The position numbers were made by a program, and so were the translations under genes. Under the pieces are notes generated by a model, which had not been told where the DNA came from, searched no databases, and saw nothing but the letters and a program-made list of their open reading frames with translations. From Bullera alba (Eukaryota; Basidiomycota; Tremellomycetes; Tremellales; Bulleraceae): 64,000 nucleotides of DNA. This document shows, piece by piece, positions 33,596-45,121 of the stretch (its first letter is position 1; each line of letters begins with the position of its first letter). Where the stretch lies: NCBI GenBank assembly GCA_001600095.1, contig BCIX01000001.1, forward strand, positions 6,535,198-6,599,197, written 5' to 3'.

Positions 33596-33807
33596 CGATC
33601 GGTGCTAGGTTCGGCTGTCACAACATGTGTAGCATAATGTAATCGGCAATGCTATTGTATCTATAGTTAAGTATCTTGGATGTAGCCACTGGACTCCCGG
33701 CTGCACTACGCATGTAGCTCTGGCGCTGATCCGGTCCGCTGACACAGCGGTGATACTCTACTATGTTGCCCAAATGGTCGGGGAAGTGCGGGTTGTGGTC
33801 TGGGGTT

Positions 33808-35087
33808 CTAGAATGCTCCAATCTTTGCTCCGCTGTTCAAGATTGTCTCCCTGGCCTTGCCAGAGAACAGCGACTTCCAGAGCTCAGTCCTGATCTCGGG
33901 TAAGGTGAGCAAAGAGCGTTGTTCTACGCAGCCAGTCAGCGTAAGAATTGGGCGAGAACTGTGGCTTGCACCCACTTGGATCCTTGTAAGTAGCATCGAG
34001 GAGGATTACAGTGCCTTCCTTGACTTTCATAGCGCCTGTACGCAGTCATAAGGTAAGCTGAAGGACACAAAGGTTTGGCAGAGACATACCTTCGGAAAGC
34101 AACTTGCTGACTCGTGCAGGCGTACCGACCGCTATTGACACTTTGGTCTTCTCCAGATATCTGACCTGGTCCTCGAATTTGAGGTGCTTTGCAAACAGCT
34201 GATGGCGCTCATGAGCGAATGTTGATTCGGAGCTTGATTGTGAAGACCCACCTTGGCTACTTCTCCAGTACCCTTGAATGGCTTGACGGCACGAACAACA
34301 TCGGCACACCGCATCCCCGACAAGGACAGGATGATGACTTTGGGCGTGGCTGCTGGAATCTTCTTCACGTTGACGTCCTTGACCACTAAGGACCTCATCT
34401 CAGTGACAGATAGACAGAATACCTCCGTCTGCTTACACGTCTTGAGTCGGAATCCTAAAGGCCCGAAGGGGTCGTCCGTTGGGGGGATGCTGCCCAAAGG
34501 TTCGAGCAAGCTGCTTTCTGCGTCCAAGTTAGCGCAACAACATTGAAAGCTTTGAAGCTCCACGTACCTGGTATTATGAGTTCGTCAATCTCCATAGTGG
34601 TCGCTGATCTAAATGTCTCCCTTATTGACGCCAGCAGCATTTCGGACAATTGCGCTGCTGACAAGTTTGTTGCTGAGGTGGACTTCGGTACGTTCGTGGG
34701 ATCTTCTGCCATTCTCTGACGGCTAGATCAGCTTGAGTCGTAGCCAGACCAATAAGCTCTCTGAGAACATACCCTCGCTTTCCTCTCCTTCTCTTTCTCC
34801 TTCTTCCGTCTCTTCTTCTCCTCTGCTTTAGCATCTTCATCTAAGTTTTCCACCTTTCGCTTGACCCCTGCTCTCTTTCTGGGCTCTTCCTCGTCCTCCT
34901 GCAGATCACCGTCGTCCACCTCATCCTCCTCATCCACGCCATCCACCCTCATCTCATCTACGTCCACCTCCTCTCCCTCTACATCGCTGCCGTCTGACGG
35001 CGCCAGCAGCTCGGGATCCAGCTCAAGTCCGTCATCCAGGTCATCACCCCCAGTCTTGATGGCTTTGGAGGTGGATGCGACTGCCAT
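33808..35087 (-). CDS. CMS1: CMS1, 90S pre-ribosome-associated protein
   Basis: Cms1 associates with the U3-containing 90S pre-ribosome in the nucleolus and has a DEAD-helicase-like fold. Starting MAVASTSKAIKTGGDDLDDG, the first exon is very acidic and then Lys/Arg-rich (EEKKRRKKEKEKERKA, a likely nucleolar signal). Downstream exons give LSAAQLSEMLLASIRETFRS, TPKVIILSLSGMRCADVVRA, AKLFAKHLKFEDQVRYLEKT, VSIAVGTPARVSKLLSEG, and ALKVKEGTVILLDATYKDP, ending LLTLPEIRTELWKSLFSGKA. These match the Cms1 family in order. The stop is at 33808-33810. It is convergent with the F-box-like gene (212 bp) and divergent from the GH9 gene. Confidence 0.93.
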
Positions 35088-35596
35088 GATGGATATTTAG
35101 ACTTGTATCGAGGGTTTCAGGTATTTGTAAGCGATCTGAGCAGCTTTGATCAAGCTCTAGATGATATTGAGATGACCCAAAGCTTGTACACGGCTGATCT
35201 ACAGTCTACGGTCCGTACGAGTACAGTCTTCAGAGGAAAACAAAATCTCAAACCCGAGAAGCTGGGGCTCCAATGTGCAGCTGCCTGATATTCGAGCACC
35301 GCGCGATCTCACTTCGAATCAGGCTGATCGCCCTGGCTGTGCCTGAGTCAGGCACAGCTTTTACGTCACTGCCAACCACCGGGATCTGTGCACACATGAT
35401 GTTGTCGTCGACCCAGACCCGAAAAAGCACAATTCACGCGATATACATCTCGCCAATTGCACAGCTCGAGTCAGATCTTGACAGTAGGATCTGGTAGGAT
35501 GGCCAGCTCGAAGACGGTATAGATAGTGGGACTTCCTCTCTCTCGGACAATCTTACCTCGCTCATGCCGGTATAACGTCCGGTCGCCATAGGAACG
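35088..35596. promoter_or_regulatory. Divergent promoter region, CMS1 / GH9 gene
   Basis: 509 bp between two divergent start codons. Contains a cctgagtcaggc near-palindrome at about 35342-35353 whose core GAGTCA resembles a bZIP half-site. No gene supported. Confidence 0.45.
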
Positions 35597-37717
35597 ATGT
35601 GGTACTCCACGGCGATCTTGATCGTCTCTTGCTCGCTTGTCAAAGCTCAGCTCACGCCTTCGCCTTCATATGCGCCGCCTCCTGCTGCTCAAGGAACGCA
35701 AGCATCCACCGGTAGCCCGAATAGTCAGTGGTCTACAGTACTAGGCAACTCGCTGTGGTTCTACGACGCACAGAGGAGTGGCAGGCTCGAGCAGGGGACT
35801 TATGGAAACAGAGTGGCATGGCGAAATGATAGTTGCTTGGAAGATGGCAGTGACTATGGTGTTGATCTGTCAGGAGGGTGGTTCGATGCTGGAGACGTAA
35901 GTCTTGTCCTCACTCGATGGAGTTTGACTGATCAGGAACGATAGTACATCAAGGCCACGTTCCCCTTGACTTTTACATTGACGGCGCTGTCGTGGGGCGC
36001 TTTGACCCATGGAAGAGGGTACGATTCTGCCAACCAAGGTGTATATCTAGACGGAACACTGCGGTGGGGCTTCGACTGGATGATGAAGGTACGTACGAGT
36101 AGTAGCTTGACTGTAGCGCCTGCTGTAGCCAACTGCTAATCTATCCCAGGCGCATCCATCAGATGACGTCCTGTTCATGCAAGTTGGAAGCTCGGATGTC
36201 GACAATGCTTACTGGTGAGTATGCTTGGAAAAAGTTGGCATCATGTCTGACGGAGAGGATAGGGGCGGCGACCAGAACATTCCCACACCAAGACCAGCGT
36301 ACCCCGTGAACTCTTCAAGTCCGGGCACAGACGCATGGGCATCCGCCGCCACCGCTTTCGCCATGGGTTCAATCCTATACTCCGCGCAGCCCAACTTTAC
36401 ACCTACAAGTGCCTCATCTCCTCCCATCTCGCCATCGATAGGCAACGCAACCTATTCTTCTCAATTGCTCTCCCATGCCGAAGCGCTTTACCGGACAGCC
36501 AAGAATACCACCCCTTACACCCTCTACGCGTCTTCCTTGCCAGCAATCAAGGGAGCTTATGGCTCCTCGGACTTTGGTGACGACTTGTCGATCAGCGCTT
36601 TGACTTTGGCTCTCGCCACCAACCAAAGTTCGTACTACCAGGATGCCTACCAGTTCTACCAACAATTTGCCCTCAGTGGAACGCGAGATCCTTGGAATTG
36701 GGACAGTCAAAAGCCCGCACTATACGTCCTATTCGTGGAAACAGCTCTTACTCGGCCGTCTCTGGCTCAAGGCGCAGGCTTGGACACCAACTTGACAGGC
36801 TGGAGAACCGAAGCTGAAAACTATTTCGACCGCATCATCAATGGAAATTTGCCAGAGGTCTACATCACGAAAGGTGAGTTGATCCGGATAAGCGACTCAT
36901 GTGATAGTGTTGAGCTGATTTGATGTGTCAGCCGGGCTACTCTATTACGAAGGCGACTCGAGGCAAGCTTCGCTCAATCCGGCAATGGCTGCCGCTACTC
37001 TGATGCTGAAATATGCCCCGATGGCGTCGACCTCCGAAAAAGGAACCTCTTATACGGTGAGTCTGGCTGCCTGATCCTGGAGGCAATTTGCTGAAATGCC
37101 ACTCAGAACTTTGCTCAAACACAAATCGACTATTTGATGGGTAAGAACCCCATGAATGGTGAGCTATACTGTTGAGCAGTGTGATATATCGGCTAATCGA
37201 TCAATACCAGCCGTCTACCTCGTCGGATCGCATCCGAATTCCCCACAAAGTCCACATTCCGCGCCAGCATCGGGTGGTACGAGTCTAGCGAACCTGCGCA
37301 CAGATCCACCTGTCAACGAGCGGGTACTCTATGGTGCCATGGTGGGAGGGCCACTCTCCAACGACCGATATTGGGATTGGAGGGATGATTGGGTTCAAAA
37401 CGAAGTGGCATTGGATTACAATGCTATGATACCTACTCTCGCTGCTATGCAGGTGAGCTGCCTTGTCTGTAGGGGATCGGTATCACAGAACTGACGAATT
37501 CTGGATGTAGCTATTGAGTAACGCCTCGGATCCATTCTACGTCTCGCTTCAGGCTGGAACGTACTCGATTCCCTCCGGCAATCCGTGCGACGACGCATTG
37601 CCCTGCTCGCACAGCCTGTCGGGTGGAGCTATCGCTGGTATCGTCCTCGGATGTATTGCTGCGCTTCTGCTCGTGGGACTACTTTGGTGGATCGTCAGGA
37701 GGAGAGGGATTCGATAG
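35597..37717 (+). CDS. Glycoside hydrolase family 9 (endo-beta-1,4-glucanase type), membrane-anchored
   Basis: Hydrolyses beta-1,4-glucan or a related polymer outside the cell. A signal peptide (MWYSTAILIVSCSLVKAQ) is followed by the GH9 fold over about eight exons: SLWFYDAQRSGRL, DLSGGWFDAGD-YIKATFP with the DAGD catalytic-base motif, YLDGTLRWGFDWMMKAHPSD, NAYWGGDQNIPTPRPAY, AAATLMLKYAP, YLMGKNPMNAVYLVG, YGAMVGGPLSNDRYWDWRDD and WVQNEVALDYNAM, whose Glu is the acid. The expected residues are present. After the domain come HSLSGGAIAGIVLGCIAALL and LVGLLWWIVRRRGIR, a single membrane helix with a basic cytosolic tail, so the enzyme should be tethered rather than released. Cell-wall remodelling is as likely as cellulose use. 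About 560 residues. Confidence 0.93.
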
Positions 37718-38820
37718 AAGGGACATCGGACGAAAGCAACTGTCAGCATCGCATGGACCATCATCTATAATGTATCATTGTCCCCATCTTCATCACTGGA
37801 TTCTTCAGACATAAGAAACTAGCTAACTGCACATGCATTCTCATCAGGTATCGACAGAGGTGCCGCGGCTGACGGCTTGAGCAATTTAACCAGCCTTTCG
37901 CCCATCCTTTGTGAACGAACTCCGTTTGCGACTTTCGCATGATGAAGATCGCTAGGCTGAGCCGCTGCGATCGACCTGCGAGCAGTATAGCCCCACTGAC
38001 AAAAGAGTGCACCATGGTTACGCGTGACCAATCCACTGACAACCAAGCCACTCCACCGAGCTCAGAGATTCGTAAATTCGTGTTTGTGTACTATCAACAT
38101 CCAACCACAAACTGCCAAAGAACACCATGTTGCATAATGGTAATCGAACCAGCGTGTAAGCAAGCACTAGTGACGAGGAGAGAACGAGCTGCACTAATGA
38201 GAGCTGGGCTGTAGGACCTCCCCTCCTCCTGCCTATGTCAGAAGTCCGCCAGCGAAGCAGAAGCAAATGTCAGTTCAGCAGCCCGTCCCAGCGAGCGTCG
38301 CCCCAGTGCGTCGGGATCAGATGATGGCATCAGCAGCATCTTCAGCGACGGCAGTAGATCAGCATCCACTTCGTGTGTGAGTGAGACCTGCAGTGTGGAC
38401 TGGATGTGGAGTCACGGTTACAGGGAAGCTGGGCAGATCCCATGAGCAGTCCAGTTTGTATCCGACAAGCTGACCCGCGCTTAGTAGCCCGACATCCGAA
38501 CCCAATGCCAAAGACAAGTATTCGCAATGGTACCCCGGAGACGCGGGAAAGGATGGCGTTCCAGTTTGGTGGAATCTAGTGTTTTGCTGTGGGTATGGGA
38601 TGGGTTGTATACTGTGCCCATGTGGCAGCTGTTCGTGTCGTCAGAGTCAGCAATGATGTGATCGTGCTTCTATAGTCAGCAAGGCCTCGGAGATCCATTG
38701 TATGAATGAGTCAGTACCTCTGTCGAGCGTATGAAATCCACATCCAAGCCCTATCTAGGACAGGATAGCCTGATAAATCGGAGGTCTGGCCGACGACTGA
38801 GCGGTTTGAGCGATTCATCT
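37718..38820. other. Intergenic, 1.1 kb between convergent genes
   Basis: Lies between the 3' ends of the GH9 and RPR2 genes, so no promoter is required here. Its length is unusual for a convergent gap in this window, but no frame, tRNA or repeat could be supported. Confidence 0.4.
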
Positions 38821-39595
38821 TCACGACTCCATCGCTTCTTCTGCCTTCCCAACTCCCCAGTTCTCGACCCGAACATTGTCCCTCCAGAGAACGTGTCCTT
38901 CCGACTCCGGATCCTGTACACTCTTCTCCTGTTCGTGAGACGCAGGCTTGCTTGACGATACTGCGCGTTTGAGCCTCTTGTGCCGTTTCGGCCCAAACAC
39001 CCCTTCTTCCGGAACGGATGTGGGAGGCGCAGGTATGCGGAGGCTCGCCTTACAATGCAGGCAGCTATGTATCGAGCTGTGTATATGCGTTTTGCTGACT
39101 GTCACGATATTTGGTCAGCTCTGAGTTCGAAAGTGACTGAGAGGAGCTGTCTCACCCCTTGTCCTCATCCGGGACGAAAGTCCTGGAATCAAAAGAGTAC
39201 CGCAGCTTCGGCATATGTCTCGCTTGATGGAAGGATCTCTAAATCCGATGTTAGCTTTGTGATGAAATTACACGGTTGTGAGTAGCGCGGACGTACAGTC
39301 GGAGCTGAGTATGAGCCGCCATCTTCCTCGTGGACTTCATCTCACGCCGGGCAATCCCTGCAAAGTCGACAGTGCGGGTATCCGCCTTGCCCTTCCCTTT
39401 CCTATCAATAGGTGTCGTTTGTAATGATTGAGATGGACCGGCGTGTGTAATCTTGCCTGCATTGAGGTTCTGAAGAAAGGCGCTGGCTTGCAGTGTGTAG
39501 TTGATACGGTGATACAGATCTTTTTGCGGTATGGGAGGTGGTATCTCGCTTTTACTATGCTGGGCAAGAGCCGCTCGTTTGGCCTTGCTGACCAT
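38821..39595 (-). CDS. RPR2: Ribonuclease P protein subunit RPR2/RPP21
   Basis: Protein subunit of RNase P, which trims the 5' leader of precursor tRNA. Three exons join in phase: MVSKAKRAALAQHSKS ... REMKSTRKMAAHTQLRL, DPSIKRDICRSCGTLLIPGL to RMRTR, then VSKTHIHSSIHSCLHCKASL onward. Family features are the N-terminal helices (KDLYHRINYTLQASAFLQNL, ARREMKSTRKMA) and two CxxC knuckles, CRSCGTLLIPG and CLHC, that bind one zinc ion. The ATG at 39595 fits the family start; the frame is open further upstream. The C-terminal tail (GPKRHKRLKRAVSSSK ... NWGVGKAEEAMES) is longer than in yeast and basic, then acidic. About 180 residues. Confidence 0.92.
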
Positions 39596-40034
39596 GTCTG
39601 AAGTCCTTATGCGGGTTCGAGCGACGATGCCGAATAAGAAGTGCGCTTCAGACTCCAGTCCGCTCGGGTATGTACGGTAGCTAGAGGTAGCTAGAGACCA
39701 GAGTCGAGCGTTGGAGGTTTTTGAAAGCCTTAGAGGTGGACGAAAAGACGAAGAGGAGCCGGACATCAAGATTTCGAAGTTCGGACTCACTCACCTCCAC
39801 TTTCGCACTCTGGCTATACTCTCCCTCCTTCCTTCCTCCTTGCACACATGTTGTGACCTGATCACAATCCAATAACCCTTCTGAAAGGTCTACACGTGCT
39901 TCTGGGCTAGACCAGCTCGCAATGTCTGCTCTCGGTGCGAGCGGAGATGCTGGACCGTCCAAGAACCATGAGCTGAATTAGCTACGCCATCAAGACACAT
40001 ATTGACACAACCTATAGCTCGACGGGGAAGCGCC
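39596..40034. promoter_or_regulatory. Divergent promoter region, RPR2 / CLR4-like gene
   Basis: 439 bp between two divergent ATGs, partly open in the RPR2 frame. It holds both promoters; the stretch ctccctccttccttcctcct at about 39820-39840 is a pyrimidine run on the plus strand. No separate gene is supported. Confidence 0.45.
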
Positions 40035-43000
40035 ATGCACGCGGTGATAGTCATCGACTCGTCGTCGGAGGAGTCCAAGGTCGAGTCTGATGAGAGCTCG
40101 GACAGTGTCCTCCAGAGCATGTTGAGGACCGCTCAGCGCAAACTTGCAGGTCAAGGTGAGTGCGAGGTCTCGGTCGGATCAACTTCAAAGTTGTGTTGAC
40201 AAGAGTCAGCGACGGCGAGCGGGTCTAAGGGTGGACCGGTCACAGGATCTTCGCCTACGAAGGGTGAGAGAGGGTTTCGGACAATGTCAGACGACATATG
40301 CTGACCCAGTCATGACAGGCAAGAGTAGGCAACAGGCTCCCAAACCCGTACACGCCTTGCCCAATGCTGGTCCTGGTAAGCCCAACTTTCATGCCGTTGC
40401 TTCCACGGGGTATGTAGCTAACACAGGAGAATACAGTGGATCTCACAATGTCCTCGGACGATGATTCCCTGCACGTAGTCCAGAAGGTCCAGAAGGTCCA
40501 GAAGGTCCCCTTGGGCCAGCTCAAAAGCCCGAACAAACGTCCTCGCAGGATCTTGTCGGAGTCAAGCGAAGAGGCAGGAGAAAGACCACCTCCAGCAAAG
40601 TCCGAAGATCAAGATCAAGGGCGCACACGTCGGACTACATCACCATATGACGACGACGACGAGTCTCTGATCAAACCGGACTCTCCACCGAAGCGGTATC
40701 TGGCCAAAAAGCGCTCTCGCAGGCCTGGCCCTCCAAGAATGAGCCAACCGACGCAGACACCGAGCGCTCAATCGACTCAGACACCGACTGCCCCATCGGT
40801 CAGACCAGTCGATCGAGAGCGCATCCGCCTCATGGTCTCCCCAGACTCGGATTCAGATGATGAGGGTCAGTCGAAAAGTGCACCAACTTCCTCGACTAGA
40901 CCTATTGGAAACTTGGTTCCTTCCGGCCCAGATGTCTCCAGGGGCGAAGGCAAAGGCAGGAACCAAGAGCAAGCAGCCCCAGGGTCCTGGACGAACCCCA
41001 CGCCGGTGGTGATGCCGAGGAAGAAGCGGCCCAAGGAGAAAGCCGCACCGTCACACGAGGAGTTGCAGTTCCCGCCTGGGGATTGGATCAATCCATCGCC
41101 CATCAAGACTCCGAAGTCTCGTCCTCCACCGTCCACGGAATCACCGACGCAGCAAGAGCCTGATTTTCCCGTTGCTTCGTCAAGCAAGCACAAAGCCACA
41201 CTGGATGAAGTGGCGCAGCCTATGTCAGGGGGAGAAAGTGATGCTTCGATCAAGCTTTCCAAGCGTCGACCTCGACCGACTACCACGCTGAAACTGACAC
41301 CGCAGTCTGGACCCGATCATTCAGCTGGCTTCACGGGAAAGAAGAAGACGTCATTGGAGGTCGAGCCGGAATATCCGCTCGGAGATTGGAGAAACCCAGC
41401 CCCTGTGAAGCTTCCGAGACCTCGACCATCCGCCACACCTGGGTCCGCATTAGCACCCAAACCCGCACAGCCAATCGACAATCGAGATTCGACTTCAGAT
41501 GTCCCGACGCCTGGACTGTCAAAGCCGGAGACGGTCAGAGCAAAGCCCCGTGCGGTCCAGAGAGTTGCATCGGCCAACAGCACCTCCGACAGCGTCCTCG
41601 AGGGACCCGCATCCTCATCACACGCTGCCGCTCCCCAGCGGAAGTTTACACCTCCCGCCGTCGAGGCAGGCTCATGGGGCAATCCAATGTTGGTCACCAA
41701 TCCACTGTCGCGACCTGGCAAGAGTGCCCCCGGTGGCAGCTCAACCAAGAAACCAGGACCAATTGCCACAAAAGATGATCCCGGACCTTCGACCGTTTTG
41801 AAACGAGGAAATGCTTCGGGTTCAAAGGGTCAATCTGGTCGGAAGAAGATGAGGCGCATTCCAACCTCGAGTCCAGAGGATTCCCCCGATCCAGCTCCAG
41901 CTCCAGCACCACCACCTCCTGCTCAAACCTCAACTCCAATACCCGCTGTGAAGAAGAAACTTGGGCCAAGCTGGGCTACTGAACCCAGCCCTCGTACGAC
42001 TCCAGCCCAAGCGAGACCGACTGTCCCCCAGAAGCCGGTATCACCACCTGAACAGTCGTCAAACCCGCCGGCGCTGCCAAATCCACTGCCGACGAGAGAA
42101 CGCAATCTTACTGTCCAGGAGCAGGAACAGGGGGAGGTGGCAAATCCTTCGGATTCCAGTCCGACTGGCATGTCTACGCCGGCCAATGAGGAAGAGGCTG
42201 TAGATATGGACCTCCTTGCAACAACTGAGGCTTCTAGGGAGTCCAGTTCTGGACCCTCCAGGGGATCCGGTGATGGCGAAGGGAACCACCGACTGCCGTC
42301 AAAACCCCACGCTTCTTCGTCGCTGGCTCAGGACAATGCCGTTGGCGGTATGCACGATCCAGGCATGGATGCCGCACCCGGTAATCAAACTCCCCTTTAC
42401 ACTGGAGGGCAGTCAAATGCCCGTCGAAAGCCGGAGCCACTGGGCGCACTCCCTCTTCTCGGTCGGCAACCAATCTCCCAGAACGGCCCATCTGGTTCTA
42501 CACGTCGCTCTCCGCCAACACCACCACAGATGACACCGTTGCCCACGCCTCTACCTGGGGATACCGAATCGTCAGCGCGGCGCGACGATGCATTCGATCA
42601 ATCTGGGCCTGGTCTGTCATTCAGGCCGGACGATACCGATACCTCGTTCTTTGACGATATGGGGTTGTCCGGCGACGATACTATGTCATATACGCTTCCT
42701 GCGGATGCATCGGCCGAGACCGTGACTGTGACCGTCGATACCGACTACCGACCTCCCTCCCCAGCACTCAGCTCGGGGTCATCGTCGTTCGAGGAGATCA
42801 CCGCCGATCAGTTCAAGCCAAAGGCAGTATTCAACAAAGGTGCCGCCCCGGTTGAAGTCGACTTGCTGGAGAACTCCCTAGAGAGCCAAGAATCGGATGG
42901 TACCAGGAGGCGGTCTCAGAGACTAGATCAACAAGTCGCGTCGCCAATCGCCTCGTCACTCAAGGGCAAAAAGGCAAGGAAGGCAAATAAGTCTGACCGG

Positions 43001-45077
43001 CAGAGGACGGTGTCCGAGTTTGGCTTATCAAAGCCTGCTCAAACCCGATTCAAAGCTCGTCTGGCTGGCGATCTCGGAAGCATGAGCCGTGAAGAATGGC
43101 TCAAGATTGTCGAGGAAGAGGGAGGTATGGACCTCATGGACATATCAGCCGACAGGCTCTCGACGCAGACGCCGCAAGTCCCAGAAACGATAGGACCTAT
43201 CAGGTCTCGCCTGGACGACATCACTCAACAGCCGCCTCCTGAACGCCGGGGCACCGCTATACGAGAGTTCGACACTACCCTTATCGACGACTGGAACGAA
43301 CGGGCGCCATTTCTCACGAAAAACCCGGGCCTGCATCGAGAGATCTTCGAAGCTTACATAGCTGAGAAAGAACTGGACGCGGGTCCTATCACCGTTGTGA
43401 ACGAGGTCGATGCCGAGGGCGCGCCACCAGATTTCGAGTTCGAGTACTCGAACAACATGATCTATCACCCGGATGTGCCCGACCCCGAGCTAGGGCTAGG
43501 GTGCACGTGCGAAGGTCCTTGTCGCGAGAATTCGAATTCTTGCTCCTGCTTGAAACGTCAGCAACTTTACTTCTACGACAACGACATCGAGGGTTTTGCG
43601 TACGATAAGTGGGTGCCTACACCATGTAAAGGCTAAAGGCTGACAATCATGTAGGAAAGGACACGTGAAGCATACTGATTTCTCCATTTGGGAATGCAGT
43701 GACACCTGCGGCTGCCCTCCCGAGTGCATGAATAGGGTACGTCTCGCAACTTGTGAAAGAGACGATGCTGAAGGATCTGTCAGGTCATTCAGCACGGTCG
43801 CAGTCCAAACACAAAGTTAGAACTGTTCAAGACTGTACGTGGTGTCTCTCACTCATGGAACAACGTTGACGCCTCATGTATTACAGGAGCTTAAAGGCTG
43901 GGGTATGTTCTCGAAGCGCCGTTCAGCACTACGCAGAACCTGACTCATATTAGGCGTCCGAGCCAAGAGCTGCATCGCCCAAGGCACGTTCATTGGGGTA
44001 TACGCAGGCGAACTCATCACCGAAGATGAGAGCGAACCCCGGGGGGAACTGTACGATGAGATTGGGAAGACGTGAGTTTTCTCACTCGCCAAATGCGAAC
44101 ACCCTAACAGATTCGACTGTTGCAGATACCTGTTCGACGTGGATGGCTATCAAATCTCCCACGCCCCACCGGGTCTAGATGAAGTGGACCCCAGATTGGC
44201 GCTGACAGCTCGGGCGTCGGCCGAGCGAGCTCGATCGGCAGCGGAGGATGGTTCAACCGGTCTCTATAGCGCCTATACCGGTGAGTCGGCGCTGTCTGGC
44301 TGTAGGGTGTCAGCTAATTTGAGTAGTTGATGCCTTTCACCTGGGCGTAAGTAGCATCGGTATAGTGTGATCCTTAAATCGCAATCAGCTGACAATAGGA
44401 TATCCGGATCATTACAGAATGTGAGTCTGATCGGCCAATGAGATGTGTGTATTTCGTTCGCTGACCAGTTGGATAGTATACGCGATACTTCGTGAGCCAC
44501 TCGCTCTCCGATGACTGAGTTCCAGCTAAAATCGTCCTAGAATCATTCATGTGATCCAAATCTTCAGCTCACACAAGCCTACGTCAAAGTGAGTCTGAGT
44601 TGCTCAGGTCTTCCCGAAACGGCTGACTCAATCATTCAGGATTTCCATCCAGAACGACCATGGTCAGTCTGCAGTTTTCGAGTAATGTGTATAGAGCTCA
44701 TCCTAGCAGGTTGGTAATATTTGCTCGACGGAATATCGAATTTGATGAAGAATTGTGTATCTCCTACAAGGGAGTACCCGTAAGTGACCTACAGGGGGTA
44801 CCTGACAAGCGGGTTAGCTGATTCGCGCCGAACAGGATGCTGAGCCACCTGAGCCGATGCCCGCCGGGAGAAGGGCTGGTGGTAAGAAGGGCAGACCACG
44901 GAAGTCGAAGACCAGCGCCGCGGTTCATGTCGTACCCAAGAGTCTAGGCAAAGCATCGTCAAAAGATAGTGGGCCGTGTCATTGGTAAGTCGATCTCAGA
45001 AATCGGCCGTATTCTTGCTGACTGCGTGGACCAGTGAGGCGCCAAATTGCGATGGAACGATGTTCAATTACGGGTGA
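40035..45077 (+). CDS. CLR4: Clr4/SUV39-type histone H3K9 methyltransferase with long disordered N-terminus
   Basis: Predicted to methylate H3 Lys9 and build heterochromatin. Seventeen exons close exactly in phase to 1,398 residues; exon 4 (40437-43608) holds most of the protein. The first 1,050 residues are disordered and Ser/Pro-rich, with no visible chromodomain. Four copies of a G-[DS]-W-x-NP motif occur at about 40981-41720. The pre-SET follows (GCTCEGPCRENSNSCSCL, WECSDTCGCPPECMNR), then VIQHGRSPNTKLELFKT and ELKGWGVRAKSCIAQGTFIG. The SET core continues VYAGELITEDES, YLFDVDGYQ, VDAFHLG-N-YTRYF-NHSCDPNL and LVIFARRNIEFDEELCISYK, and the post-SET is CHCEAPNCDG. The core is cut into very small exons (43887-43902, 44327-44346, 44418-44420, 44477-44491, 44640-44662). 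Catalytic NHSCDPN and the ISYK Tyr are intact. It ends 44 bp before the convergent MED21 stop. Confidence 0.93.
40478..40504 (+). repeat. 9-bp tandem repeat, three copies, inside CLR4
   Basis: gtccagaag occurs three times in a row and encodes Val-Gln-Lys three times (VQKVQKVQK). The unit is a multiple of three, so copy-number change would keep the reading frame. Confidence 0.9.
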
Positions 45078-45121
45078 AGGACAGTGTAATATAATTATGA
45101 CCGCAACGACCGACATGCCCG

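Noticed and set aside
38110..38215. Second GGTTCGA-like sequence near 38150
   Set aside because: No cloverleaf stems could be formed around it.
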